From Myxococcales bacterium (GTDB lineage: Bacteria > Myxococcota_A > Polyangia > Polyangiales > Polyangiaceae), in the NCBI GenBank assembly GCA_023248785.1, contig JAHFDX010000056.1:1-11690 (forward strand): 11,690 bases of DNA. Reading direction: 5' to 3'. Each line of letters begins with the position of its first letter. Positions within the stretch are counted from its first letter, which is position 1. Below, one piece after another: positions 1-6,307 of the stretch. Under the pieces are notes generated by a model. The model saw only the letters and a list, made by a program, of their open reading frames with translations. It was not told the origin of the DNA and searched no databases. Made by a program: the position numbers and the translations under genes.

Positions 1-366
1 CCAAGGGCGATGAGATTGCCACTCGGGCTAAATCGCACTTCGCGGACGTCCATGGTGGTGGCGTTCTGATTCGGAAGCGCGACCCCATCGGGCTTGGGCA
101 TTGCCGTTGGATCGAGCGTTAACGACCAGAGCTCCCGGCGCTCGACGTATTCTTCAGCTGAAATCGGCGCTTGGCGTAGCTGGGATTGGCGCCTTTCGAC
201 GTGTCTTCGAGGGCGAACGATATCTTGCCCGAGAGGACCGAGCTTTTGGACTCAAACGCCACATTGCAATCGCATGAGGCCGTGACGGTTCCGATGGTGC
301 CGCCGTTTCATCACCCAACGATGCAGACGAGCACGCAACAAATCCCAAGAGGAAGATTGACCGCAT
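1..366 (-). pseudogene. Frame-disrupted exported protein with WD40-like segment, 5' part only
   Basis: The gene would start at the ATG at 366-364, behind a GGGGA ribosome-binding site six bases away, with a short signal-like start (MRSIFLLGFVACSS). That frame stops near 154. From about 320 down to about 135 a second minus frame reads convincingly (GTVTASCDCNVAFES, then ISFALEDTSKG and RRFQLKNTSS) with G/C-rich third positions. From about 145 to position 1 a third frame continues (RRELWSLTLDPTAMPKP, then VREVRFSPSGNLIAL) and is open at the window edge. The last phrase looks like a WD40 or beta-propeller strand. Each frame is closed in the segments where another reads well, so the natural explanation is two single-base indels, either real decay or sequence error. 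The function is unknown, and a larger surface or periplasmic propeller protein is possible. Confidence 0.5.
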
Positions 367-436
367 TTTTTGTCCCCGTTCTCCCACTAAGTGAGTCTGA
401 CGGTGGAGCACGGTTCACAAATCGGTCGAAGGGAGT

Positions 437-675
437 ATGGATCGCAGGGCTCAACCAGCGCATCGGCGGCAGTTTGCTATCGCAACCTTCGCTTGCGTGA
501 CAGAATGCCAACCGACGCAAAACCAGACAGCCATGTCACAGTAGATGTCGGCAAACTGGTTCCCGTCGTGGAACCCTCAATTTGTAACAACGGGCGAGAC
601 TTTTGTGCGTCCGTAGGCGACTCTTCGTACACGGATGAGATCGGTTGCCTGAATAACCTCCGTTGGGGACCGTAG
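437..675 (+). pseudogene. Possible broken small Cys-containing exported protein
   Basis: An ATG at 437 follows the ribosome-binding-like AAGGGAG (429-435) and opens a 35-residue frame with a basic start and a hydrophobic patch ending in FAIATFACVTECQPT. It stops at 542-544. From about 506 an overlapping frame continues to a stop at 673-675. It carries three cysteines in the pattern SICNNGRDFCASVG and later EIGCLNN, like the Cys-rich cores of myxobacterial lipoproteins. Joining the two frames needs one indel. Third-position bias in the second part is weak, so this could also be non-coding. No family is recognised. The rest of 367-717 shows no other supported feature. Confidence 0.25.
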
Positions 676-717
676 TTCCATTGAGATCGTGCGCTTGAGC
701 AGATCTGGAGCAAGGAA

Positions 718-1953
718 ATGAGATTTCGAACGGCTATTGTGATCGCTTTAATCTCGTCATGGTCGCTGGGCGCACGTGCCGATCAGGATCCCGTCAGCAA
801 GCTCAACTATGTTGGCGAAGGGTCCTTCATTAAGAGCAGCGGCTCCACGGTGTACGTGATTGAGAATGGACAGAAGCGCGCCATTCCAGATCCCATCACG
901 CTTCACTGGACAGGAAACGGTGAGAAGACTCCAATCATGTATCTCGAGGATCGAATTTTCGGGTACATCCCCAATGGCCCGGCCCTTCCTTCGCGCATTC
1001 TGAAAGAATACGGGCTCATCGGACTCGCGGATGCGCGCGAGCCGTGGAAGGCAACGGGGTATATCTTTCAGGTGGTAGGCGGCAAGCGACGGCATATTCC
1101 CGATCCAAAAACACTTGAGGCGATGCACCTTGCCACCACGTACGTTCTTCCGCTCTCCGTCGACCAGTTAAACGCCGTCCCGCTGGGACCCACCTTTCCG
1201 ATTCAGCGTATGGAAGGCAGCTTGGTGTCGGATCGTCGGTCGATTTTTCGAATTGAGAACGGCACACGGCGCGGCTTTCCCGATCCAGAAACGCTCTCGA
1301 GTTACTATCAGGGCAAGGTGCCGTCCGTAGAGACGATCGACGGACGAATTGTGCAAATACCGTTGGGGGCTCCGTATCCACGCGGAGTTTTTTACGCGAA
1401 TGGTGACTTGGTACGCGGCTCGGGACCCGAGGTCTATCGAATCGACGCCGGCAAGAAACGCCACATTCCCGACCCGGGTACATTTCGATTCATGAGGCTC
1501 GATACGAACAAGATCAAACGGGTATCGGACAACCAGCTCGCAGCCATTTCTATAGGTGTGCCCTACCCGTGGGGCCGTGACGACGGCACATTGATTCAAG
1601 ATTCGAGGAGCATCTACAAGATCGAGCATGGAAAACGGCGAGGGTATCCCGATCCCGAAACGTTTCACGGCGACCTAACGGACGGCGTGCCTATCGAAAA
1701 GTACTCGGACGGTTTCGTGGCAACGATTCCGGAAGGCCCGCCTTTTCCGTCCTGGATCACAATGGAGGGCCGGCTTCTTCGAGCTACGGACCCAGGAATC
1801 TATCAGATGCAAGGAGGGCTACGGCGATGGATTCCCGATCCCGATACGCTCGCCGCGATGGGCCTTTCGAACACCTACGTGCTGCGCATTTCCGATAAGC
1901 GCATGAAGTCGATTCCGTTTGGCCCGCCGTTCCCTCCGCAGAAGCGCAAGTAG
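718..1953 (+). CDS. Exported protein of six alternating IPDP repeats
   Basis: The 411-residue product starts with a signal peptide (residues 1 to about 21, ending LGARA). GGAGCAAGGA just upstream serves as ribosome-binding site. The rest is six repeats of about 50 residues at roughly 34-92, 112-161, 166-221, 228-284, 289-344 and 350-406. Each has a hydrophobic strand (such as VYVIENG), a basic turn (KRR), the motif IPDP or FPDP/YPDP followed by a T-F/L pair, and ends in a strand plus IPLGPPFP-like turn. Odd repeats share a DG-containing second half. Even repeats share an M-x-L plus SD-x-x-L second half, so the true unit is a pair. Comparable PDP repeats occur, as far as I recall, in secreted or surface proteins of several phyla, without an assigned function. 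A beta-rich extracellular binding or structural role is inferred only. No catalytic motif is seen. Confidence 0.85.
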   Translation: MRFRTAIVIALISSWSLGARADQDPVSKLNYVGEGSFIKSSGSTVYVIENGQKRAIPDPITLHWTGNGEKTPIMYLEDRIFGYIPNGPALPSRILKEYGLIGLADAREPWKATGYIFQVVGGKRRHIPDPKTLEAMHLATTYVLPLSVDQLNAVPLGPTFPIQRMEGSLVSDRRSIFRIENGTRRGFPDPETLSSYYQGKVPSVETIDGRIVQIPLGAPYPRGVFYANGDLVRGSGPEVYRIDAGKKRHIPDPGTFRFMRLDTNKIKRVSDNQLAAISIGVPYPWGRDDGTLIQDSRSIYKIEHGKRRGYPDPETFHGDLTDGVPIEKYSDGFVATIPEGPPFPSWITMEGRLLRATDPGIYQMQGGLRRWIPDPDTLAAMGLSNTYVLRISDKRMKSIPFGPPFPPQKRK

Positions 1954-2014
1954 GCGCGTTCGCGTTTCGTTTTCCATGGACTCGCTGCACTAGTTCAATA
2001 GGTTTCTTGCTTAT

Positions 2015-2019
2015 GGAGG
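2015..2019 (+). promoter_or_regulatory. Ribosome-binding site deciding the start at 2025
   Basis: GGAGG lies five bases before the ATG at 2025-2027. The in-frame TTG at 2007 and ATG at 2013 lie upstream of or next to this site and have no comparable site of their own. Confidence 0.6.
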
Positions 2020-2024
2020 CGATG

Positions 2025-2669
2025 ATGACCGGTCCAGCAAGCTCCGTTGGAGTGATTTGCACAGCCGCTTGGGTGCTGGTGAGCATCCGCGCGTCAGGTC
2101 AAGAGAATCCGAAGGAACGCTTTGTTCACGTGCGCCTCGAGAGCACCGAGGCCGTCGTACTCCAACGGCGTGAAGGGCAAAACGACTGGGTCGATGTTTG
2201 CCATTTACCCTGCGACAAGCCCCTACCTGCGAGTGACCGCTATCGATACCGAGTCCATGCAGACGGAAACGTGGCAAGCACACCGTTTCGCCTGGACAGC
2301 GCGAACGCCACAACCACTATCAAAGCGTCGATCGAAGAGAGCTCCGGACACACGACGGGCATCGTTCTGATCATTGGCGGCATCGCCGTCGACGCCGTGG
2401 GCGGAACGATTGCCGTGGTCGGGATCGTAAAGAAAATTGGCGGTTCTGGAGGACAAGGAGCGTTGACTGGAGGGTTTGTCACTGCAGCTGTAGGTGGAGC
2501 GATCGCACTGGTCGGCGTGGTGTACCTCGCAACCTCGAAGGACTCGCGTGTTCTCGCTACACACAATGGCATCGACGACCAGGCCACGCGCTTCCCTCGA
2601 GGTTCGGATCTTGTGCGAACGTTTAGACCCGTCGCAACGGAGGTGCCTATCGTTGGCTTCCGTTTTTGA
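2025..2669 (+). CDS. Small exported membrane protein of unknown function
   Basis: Starting at the ATG at 2025 gives 214 residues; upstream in-frame starts at 2007 and 2013 would add 6 or 4. There is an N-terminal signal or anchor (about 5-25), then a mainly beta domain with a Cys pair in VCHLPCDKPLP (residues 59 and 63) and a tyrosine-rich strand (DRYRYRVHADG). Two Gly-rich hydrophobic segments follow, at about 112-135 and 148-170, separated by KKIGGSGG. The arrangement (short beta domain asking for a V-C-x-x-P-C motif, then paired Gly/Val helices) resembles small envelope proteins that I recall recurring in Polyangia genomes, some annotated as PEGA-like; this is memory, not a search. It lies 71 bases after the repeat protein on the same strand, so co-transcription is possible. 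It ends seven bases from the convergent DUF3943 gene. Confidence 0.75.
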   Translation: MTGPASSVGVICTAAWVLVSIRASGQENPKERFVHVRLESTEAVVLQRREGQNDWVDVCHLPCDKPLPASDRYRYRVHADGNVASTPFRLDSANATTTIKASIEESSGHTTGIVLIIGGIAVDAVGGTIAVVGIVKKIGGSGGQGALTGGFVTAAVGGAIALVGVVYLATSKDSRVLATHNGIDDQATRFPRGSDLVRTFRPVATEVPIVGFRF

Positions 2670-2676
2670 GCGACCG

Positions 2677-3297
2677 CTAGCAGGGCGAGCCGAGTGCGCG
2701 CTCCAGCTCGCCAAATGGATCGAAGAATGCGCGCAAAATCTTGCGCTCGGTGCGTGAGCGAAGCCTCTCGGTTGCGCGTAAGGCAGCAAAACGCAACTCA
2801 CCGAGTGCCATTCCCATAAGCGGCGTGTACACCAGATCCTGTGCTGACGGGCGTGTCCCGTTCCCTTCGAATCCGAACTCCCACAGCGTCGTTGCACCCG
2901 CGGCGAACAAGAACGCGCCTGCCGACCCGAAATTGCACCGCCGCGCACTCAAGTACATCTCGCTTCCCATGAGGCCGTGGCCGACCACATTGATGAAAAC
3001 GGGATCTCCGTCCCATCGAAACGCCGGTTGTTTTGGATCGAAAAGAGGTGGTTTTGTAAACGCCTCTTCGTAATGCGCACCCCACGTATTGAACTCTGCG
3101 AAGGGCTTCGGCCAAAGAATTGCTTCACCGATGCGAAGAGTGGTCAACATCCCCGCTGTATGCAATGTCGGCACGATCCAATTAACTTTCGAGCTTGCAG
3201 CCTCTCTTGGAGGGTCCGCTGCATTCGCTGAGACTTCGCGGAACGCCATTGCGAGTGCGACTACAAAGACTGCCCGATGTGCAATCGCAAATCCCAT
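2677..3297 (-). CDS. DUF3943 family protein
   Basis: A 206-residue protein with an N-terminal signal peptide (about 1-26, ending SANA) and, from about 45 on, the features I associate with DUF3943: N-V-V-G-H (103-107) followed by Y-L-S-A-R (115-119), a WEFGFE stretch (139-144), PSAQDL (150-155) and the closing GMALGE (162-167). The usual family pattern has HP after the Asn; here it is HG. The segments at about 124-140 and 156-175 are hydrophobic and may be membrane-associated. DUF3943 proteins are envelope proteins of unknown function, common in Bacteroidota and Proteobacteria/Myxococcota. The ATG at 3297 has GAGG nine bases upstream. AGTCAA at 3352-3357 reads TTGACT on this strand and could be a -35 element, but no good -10 was found. 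Confidence 0.8.
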   Translation of the reverse strand: MGFAIAHRAVFVVALAMAFREVSANAADPPREAASSKVNWIVPTLHTAGMLTTLRIGEAILWPKPFAEFNTWGAHYEEAFTKPPLFDPKQPAFRWDGDPVFINVVGHGLMGSEMYLSARRCNFGSAGAFLFAAGATTLWEFGFEGNGTRPSAQDLVYTPLMGMALGELRFAALRATERLRSRTERKILRAFFDPFGELERALGSPC

Positions 3298-3371
3298 GAC
3301 CTGGTACCTCGTTTCAGTTGAATCGAGCTACATCACAAAGTCACCACAGCGAGTCAAACCATTGGAAATTG

Positions 3372-3418
3372 GGGCTCATTCAACGCCCTCGCCAGCGAAG
3401 GGGGCGTTGAATGAGCCC
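3372..3418 (-). terminator. Perfect 17-bp inverted repeat, likely terminator
   Basis: The arms at 3372-3388 and 3402-3418 (GGGCTCATTCAACGCCC and its exact complement) enclose a 13-base loop that can pair a little more (TCG/CGA). It sits 22 bases beyond the stop of the hydrolase gene and 74 bases before the DUF3943 start, so it most likely ends hydrolase transcripts. The U-tract is poor on this strand (AATTT after one C pair), and weak on the other, so termination may be inefficient or use Rho. A protein-binding palindrome is the alternative. Confidence 0.6.
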
Positions 3419-3440
3419 TCGTTTCAATCGACTCGCGGTA

Positions 3441-4832
3441 CTAGGGCGTGACCACCTTCGACAAGTTCACTTCCGTGTTTCCCGCCTGCGCGCGATCGGC
3501 GAGTTCGGTGATGAGTGCTGGAATCGTCACGGTGAGGTTTAACGACTCCGGGTTTACCAAACCCGTCATCTGTGCGTACGTGATCGTCTGGTTCGCTTCG
3601 TTGTCCTTCGCCTCGGATGCCGACTTTCCAAGCAACGCCTCCACATACGCGCGGTCTGCGCACAATCGAACGAACTTGAGGCCGGCAGTTTTCAACCCCA
3701 TGTATTGCGCAACGACATGCGGGTGATTCGATGCTGCCTGGACGTGATCTTCAGCCGACGCCTCGACACCAAACAGGAGATTCGGAAGCTGCGTTGCCAC
3801 CTCTGATAAATGATGAATCGCGTTGCGTGACTGCCAAAATGTCACCGTGTTGGTCTCATCTACAAAATGCGAAGGCGGCGCACTTGGATAAATCCCCTTC
3901 GCGACGGCCGCCTTGATGAGCCCCTCCGAGTAGTAGGCCAACGTGTCCGCACTGACGGGCAAGGGCGCAAAGTCTGTTCCATCGGCTTGACCGTTTTGGT
4001 TGAAGTCCCAAAAAAATCCACCCGTAAGCGCTGGACTCTGCGGGTCCTTTTGAAGTTTGAGGGCTGCGGAATACACGAGCTTCGAATAGTCCCACACCCC
4101 TGTTGCTTCCGAGTATGCGGGGTTGACACCCGTCGTCTTGTCACCCGCTTCACCGCCGGGCATGCCGTCGCCGACGGGTGACTCCCAGTTGGCAATCCAT
4201 CCGAGCTCCTTCAGATCAGACGCGTGCGTGCCCGCTGTCGTAAGGGTCGCGTTTCCGCCATTCGATAAGCCAACAAGCCCAACGCTCTTGGACGCAACCT
4301 TCACCCCGCCCGCATAATTCGAGAGAGCGATTCCCTTGCTGTCAGAGATCTTGCCAAGCGCGAAGCGCGCCACGTCGCGAAGCGCCATGATGCAGTTGGG
4401 ACCGCGCGTGTCGAACGTCCCTCCGCTCTTCGAACTGTCTCTGCCGCCACCCGGATAGTTGAACTTGATTTGGATAAAGCCGTTCGGCGTCAGATCGTAT
4501 TTCACACCGGTAATCCCTTCGCTGCCCCATCCGCCGTCGACGAACACCACCACCGGGGCCTCTCCGTTCGAAAAACGTGCCTTCTTTGGGATGGTGAGTT
4601 CAATGGCGATGCCCTCGGTTCCGCCGGCTGAGGAAGGCACAAAGAGCACCGTTTTTTCGCCGGGCGACAAGGCGGCGTCGACCACGGTTTGTGCATCCCC
4701 CGCGTCCAAGGATGAATCCGCGGAAGCGTCCGTCGGTTGCGTCGTCGAAGCATCGGTGCGAGCCTCCTCGCTCGTGCAACCAACGCACGCCACCCCAACC
4801 CAGACACCCAACATGCAAGCACCTTCTCGCAT
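3441..4832 (-). CDS. Lipoprotein alpha/beta hydrolase
   Basis: From the ATG at 4832 the product has 463 residues; a GTG at 4850 would add six but lacks a ribosome-binding site, while AAAGGA (4841-4846) fits the ATG. A lipoprotein signal ends at Cys19 (VACVGC). Then comes an Asp/Ala/Ser/Thr-rich linker (about 20-55). The hydrolase domain has a strand plus oxyanion-type VVVFVDGGWGS (94-104), the nucleophile elbow GLVGLSNGG (Ser190), and a late His in EDHVQAASNH (His363 or His370) as the likely catalytic base; the acid is not certain. Between them DFNQNGQADGTD (276-287) has the spacing of an EF-hand or dockerin calcium loop. It is probably an outer-membrane-attached esterase or peptidase of the dienelactone hydrolase/prolyl oligopeptidase-like type; the substrate is unknown. 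Confidence 0.8.
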   Translation of the reverse strand: MREGACMLGVWVGVACVGCTSEEARTDASTTQPTDASADSSLDAGDAQTVVDAALSPGEKTVLFVPSSAGGTEGIAIELTIPKKARFSNGEAPVVVFVDGGWGSEGITGVKYDLTPNGFIQIKFNYPGGGRDSSKSGGTFDTRGPNCIMALRDVARFALGKISDSKGIALSNYAGGVKVASKSVGLVGLSNGGNATLTTAGTHASDLKELGWIANWESPVGDGMPGGEAGDKTTGVNPAYSEATGVWDYSKLVYSAALKLQKDPQSPALTGGFFWDFNQNGQADGTDFAPLPVSADTLAYYSEGLIKAAVAKGIYPSAPPSHFVDETNTVTFWQSRNAIHHLSEVATQLPNLLFGVEASAEDHVQAASNHPHVVAQYMGLKTAGLKFVRLCADRAYVEALLGKSASEAKDNEANQTITYAQMTGLVNPESLNLTVTIPALITELADRAQAGNTEVNLSKVVTP

Positions 4833-4902
4833 CGCGCCAGTCCTTTCCACTGAGGCCCCTTCCGCTAAGGCTCCTCCCGCTCAAGATGCCGATCCCAACG
4901 AG
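4833..4902. promoter_or_regulatory. Divergent intergenic region, hydrolase / INSIG-like gene
   Basis: Only 70 bases separate the two chosen starts and must carry the hydrolase ribosome-binding site and whatever promoters exist. No clear -35/-10 pair was found. An imperfect tandem repeat of about 15 bases is present near 4859-4888 (CCTTCCGCTAAGGCT then CCTCCCGCTCAAGAT). If the INSIG-like protein instead starts at 4813, this repeat is coding, giving an Ala/Pro-rich tail. Confidence 0.35.
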
Positions 4903-5478
4903 ATGAGCGTAGCGGAGTATAATCGAACTCGCGCGCTCGGGGTCCTCATCCTCGCTTTGTTCGGTGTCGTGCTTGGCTCGCTCCTCGACGGGCTGCATAC
5001 CCACAGCGGGGCAACGGAGTACACGCATCCGTGGATTTGGAAGATGGCCGTTTGGGTTCCACCACTGTTTGGAGGTGCGAGCCTCGCCATTGGCACCACG
5101 CACGCCGATTTCGATCGCCGGGTCGGACGTGCACCTCGCCGCTTTGGCTGGCCGAGCATTCTGCTCCAAATCGTACTCTTTTCAGTTACCTATTGGATGA
5201 GCGCGTATTTGCCGGTTTCGAGCGCCACAAAACTCGTTCTTCTCCTTCTCGCGTTCGCCGCAATCTGGGCGGTGTTCGATCGCCATTGGCAAGGGATCGT
5301 GCTCGCGATCCTTACGGCTATCGTCGGCTGCGGTGTCGAAGCCTCTCTGGTCGCCGCCGGTAAATTTCGCTACACGCAGCCAGACATGCTCGGCGTGGCC
5401 CTCTGGCTTCCTGCCCTCTACATGAATGCCTCGGTCGCAGTCGGAAATCTCGGCCGAAAAGTCCTGCCCGGGCGTTAA
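4903..5478 (+). CDS. INSIG-like six-helix membrane protein
   Basis: The 191-residue product (ATG at 4903) has six predicted membrane helices at about 12-29, 49-66, 84-103, 110-124, 131-150 and 163-182. Its motifs line up in order with vertebrate Insig as I remember it: WVPPLFGGASLAIG in helix 2 (Insig has WWVPP...G.AS..IG), DRRVG after it, an FDR motif after helix 4 (125-127; Insig WWTFDRS), then a Y-T-Q-P-D turn (Insig YTSPD), a WLPAL in helix 6, and a closing VGNLGRKVL (Insig MGNIGRQL). In animals Insig is an ER sterol sensor that binds Scap and HMG-CoA reductase. A mycobacterial homologue has been crystallised, so bacterial members are known. An upstream in-frame ATG at 4813 would add a 30-residue Ala/Pro-rich tail but overlap the hydrolase. 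Neither start has a strong ribosome-binding site. The ligand and partner here are unknown. Confidence 0.8.
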   Translation: MSVAEYNRTRALGVLILALFGVVLGSLLDGLHTHSGATEYTHPWIWKMAVWVPPLFGGASLAIGTTHADFDRRVGRAPRRFGWPSILLQIVLFSVTYWMSAYLPVSSATKLVLLLLAFAAIWAVFDRHWQGIVLAILTAIVGCGVEASLVAAGKFRYTQPDMLGVALWLPALYMNASVAVGNLGRKVLPGR

Positions 5479-5520
5479 GCGCCCCCCTTGCCGGGCTCGA
5501 ACCCACGTGCTACCCGACCG

Positions 5521-5543
5521 GCCGGGCTCATTGAGGAGCCGGC
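5521..5543 (+). promoter_or_regulatory. Hairpin overlapping a GAGGAG ribosome-binding site
   Basis: GCCGGGCTC (5521-5529) pairs with GAGCCGGC (5536-5543), eight pairs with one bulged G and a six-base loop ATTGAG. GAGGAG (5533-5538) lies half in the loop and half in the stem. It would serve a TTG start at 5544; the preferred ATG at 5565 has its own AGGA at 5553-5556. It could instead end transcripts from the INSIG-like gene, although no U-tract follows. Confidence 0.3.
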
Positions 5544-5564
5544 TTGTCGCGTAGGAATACTAAA

Positions 5565-6293
5565 ATGCGTCGCATTGGAATTGCCCCATTTATCGTTGGA
5601 ATCATCGCGGCGCTTGCCTGCTCAAGATCGGGCGGCAACGGTTTGCTTTCCGTTGATGACGCTCAAACCGCGGCCGTGAGCGGCTGGGCGTGTTCGGAGG
5701 TGACCGCGTTTGTCAGCCAGTCGTGCCCCGAGGCGCCCGCAAGCGTCGACGGTGGCACGCCAGTAACCACCTGCACTGCGTACACAACGGACGGAACGAA
5801 GTGCGAGCTCAACGCCGATCGCACCGTAAAATCGTGCAAGGACTCGTCGGGGAATGCCGTCGATACCCCCATGAAGACGGCGTGCAAAGAGAGCTATCGC
5901 TTACGGCTTACCGTTGCAAACACGACGGATTCTCCCGTTCAAACGGTGGACTACATCAAGGTCACAGAGAACCTTCTCGCACGGTATGCCGGCAAGGCTG
6001 GTTCCGAGTCGCAATGCAGCGGAGGCAGCGGCATTTGTTGCTCCTCACCTTGGACCATCCCCGCGAAGGGCAGCACCGCGCTCGATCTTGCGCTGGATCA
6101 CAACGGGAGCGGTAAGGTCGCATTCGGTTACGCCTGCGGGACGAAGGACGCAGATGCCAATGCAGAGCCCATTGGTGCCTCAAGCACCTTATCGGAGGAG
6201 AGCTGGTCGGGGAAAGACGTCGAGGTCGAACTCGGCGGCAAGCTCAAGGACGGCCGCTCGTTTATTGTAACACGAATAGTTACATTCAAGTAG
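5565..6293 (+). CDS. Cys-rich putative lipoprotein, unknown function
   Basis: From the ATG at 5565 (AGGA eight bases upstream) the product has 242 residues; an in-frame TTG at 5544 would add seven. The signal peptide MRRIGIAPFIVGIIAALAC ends at Cys19, with an atypical lipobox (Ala at -3, Leu at -2), so ordinary cleavage is also possible. The mature part has ten further cysteines, an even number that fits disulfides in the periplasm or at the surface, including a GICCSS pair. After about residue 105 it reads as a beta domain (YRLRLTVANTTD, then TALDLALDHNG, and a final strand FIVTRIVTF). No family is recognised. It ends 14 bases before the convergent esterase stop. Confidence 0.75.
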   Translation: MRRIGIAPFIVGIIAALACSRSGGNGLLSVDDAQTAAVSGWACSEVTAFVSQSCPEAPASVDGGTPVTTCTAYTTDGTKCELNADRTVKSCKDSSGNAVDTPMKTACKESYRLRLTVANTTDSPVQTVDYIKVTENLLARYAGKAGSESQCSGGSGICCSSPWTIPAKGSTALDLALDHNGSGKVAFGYACGTKDADANAEPIGASSTLSEESWSGKDVEVELGGKLKDGRSFIVTRIVTFK

Positions 6294-6307
6294 GACAGCG
6301 CCCAACT

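Noticed and set aside
2223..2948. Minus-strand open frame of 241 residues
   Set aside because: It crosses both the exported membrane protein gene and the DUF3943 gene, is Arg/Ser-rich with no domain, and reads as a shadow.
4459..4902. Upstream extension of the INSIG-like reading frame by up to 148 residues
   Set aside because: Most of it is antisense to the well-supported hydrolase gene and has no hydrophobic or family character; only the last 30 residues could be real.
5470..5484. GGGCG/CGCCC hairpin around the stop codon of the INSIG-like gene
   Set aside because: Only five pairs and no T-tract follows; too weak to call a terminator.
5485..5545. tRNA-like stretch on the minus strand, with GGGTTCGAGCCC resembling a T-arm
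   Set aside because: No matching 5' acceptor strand, the T-stem has a mismatch, no proper anticodon arm in the right place and no CCA; at best a remnant.
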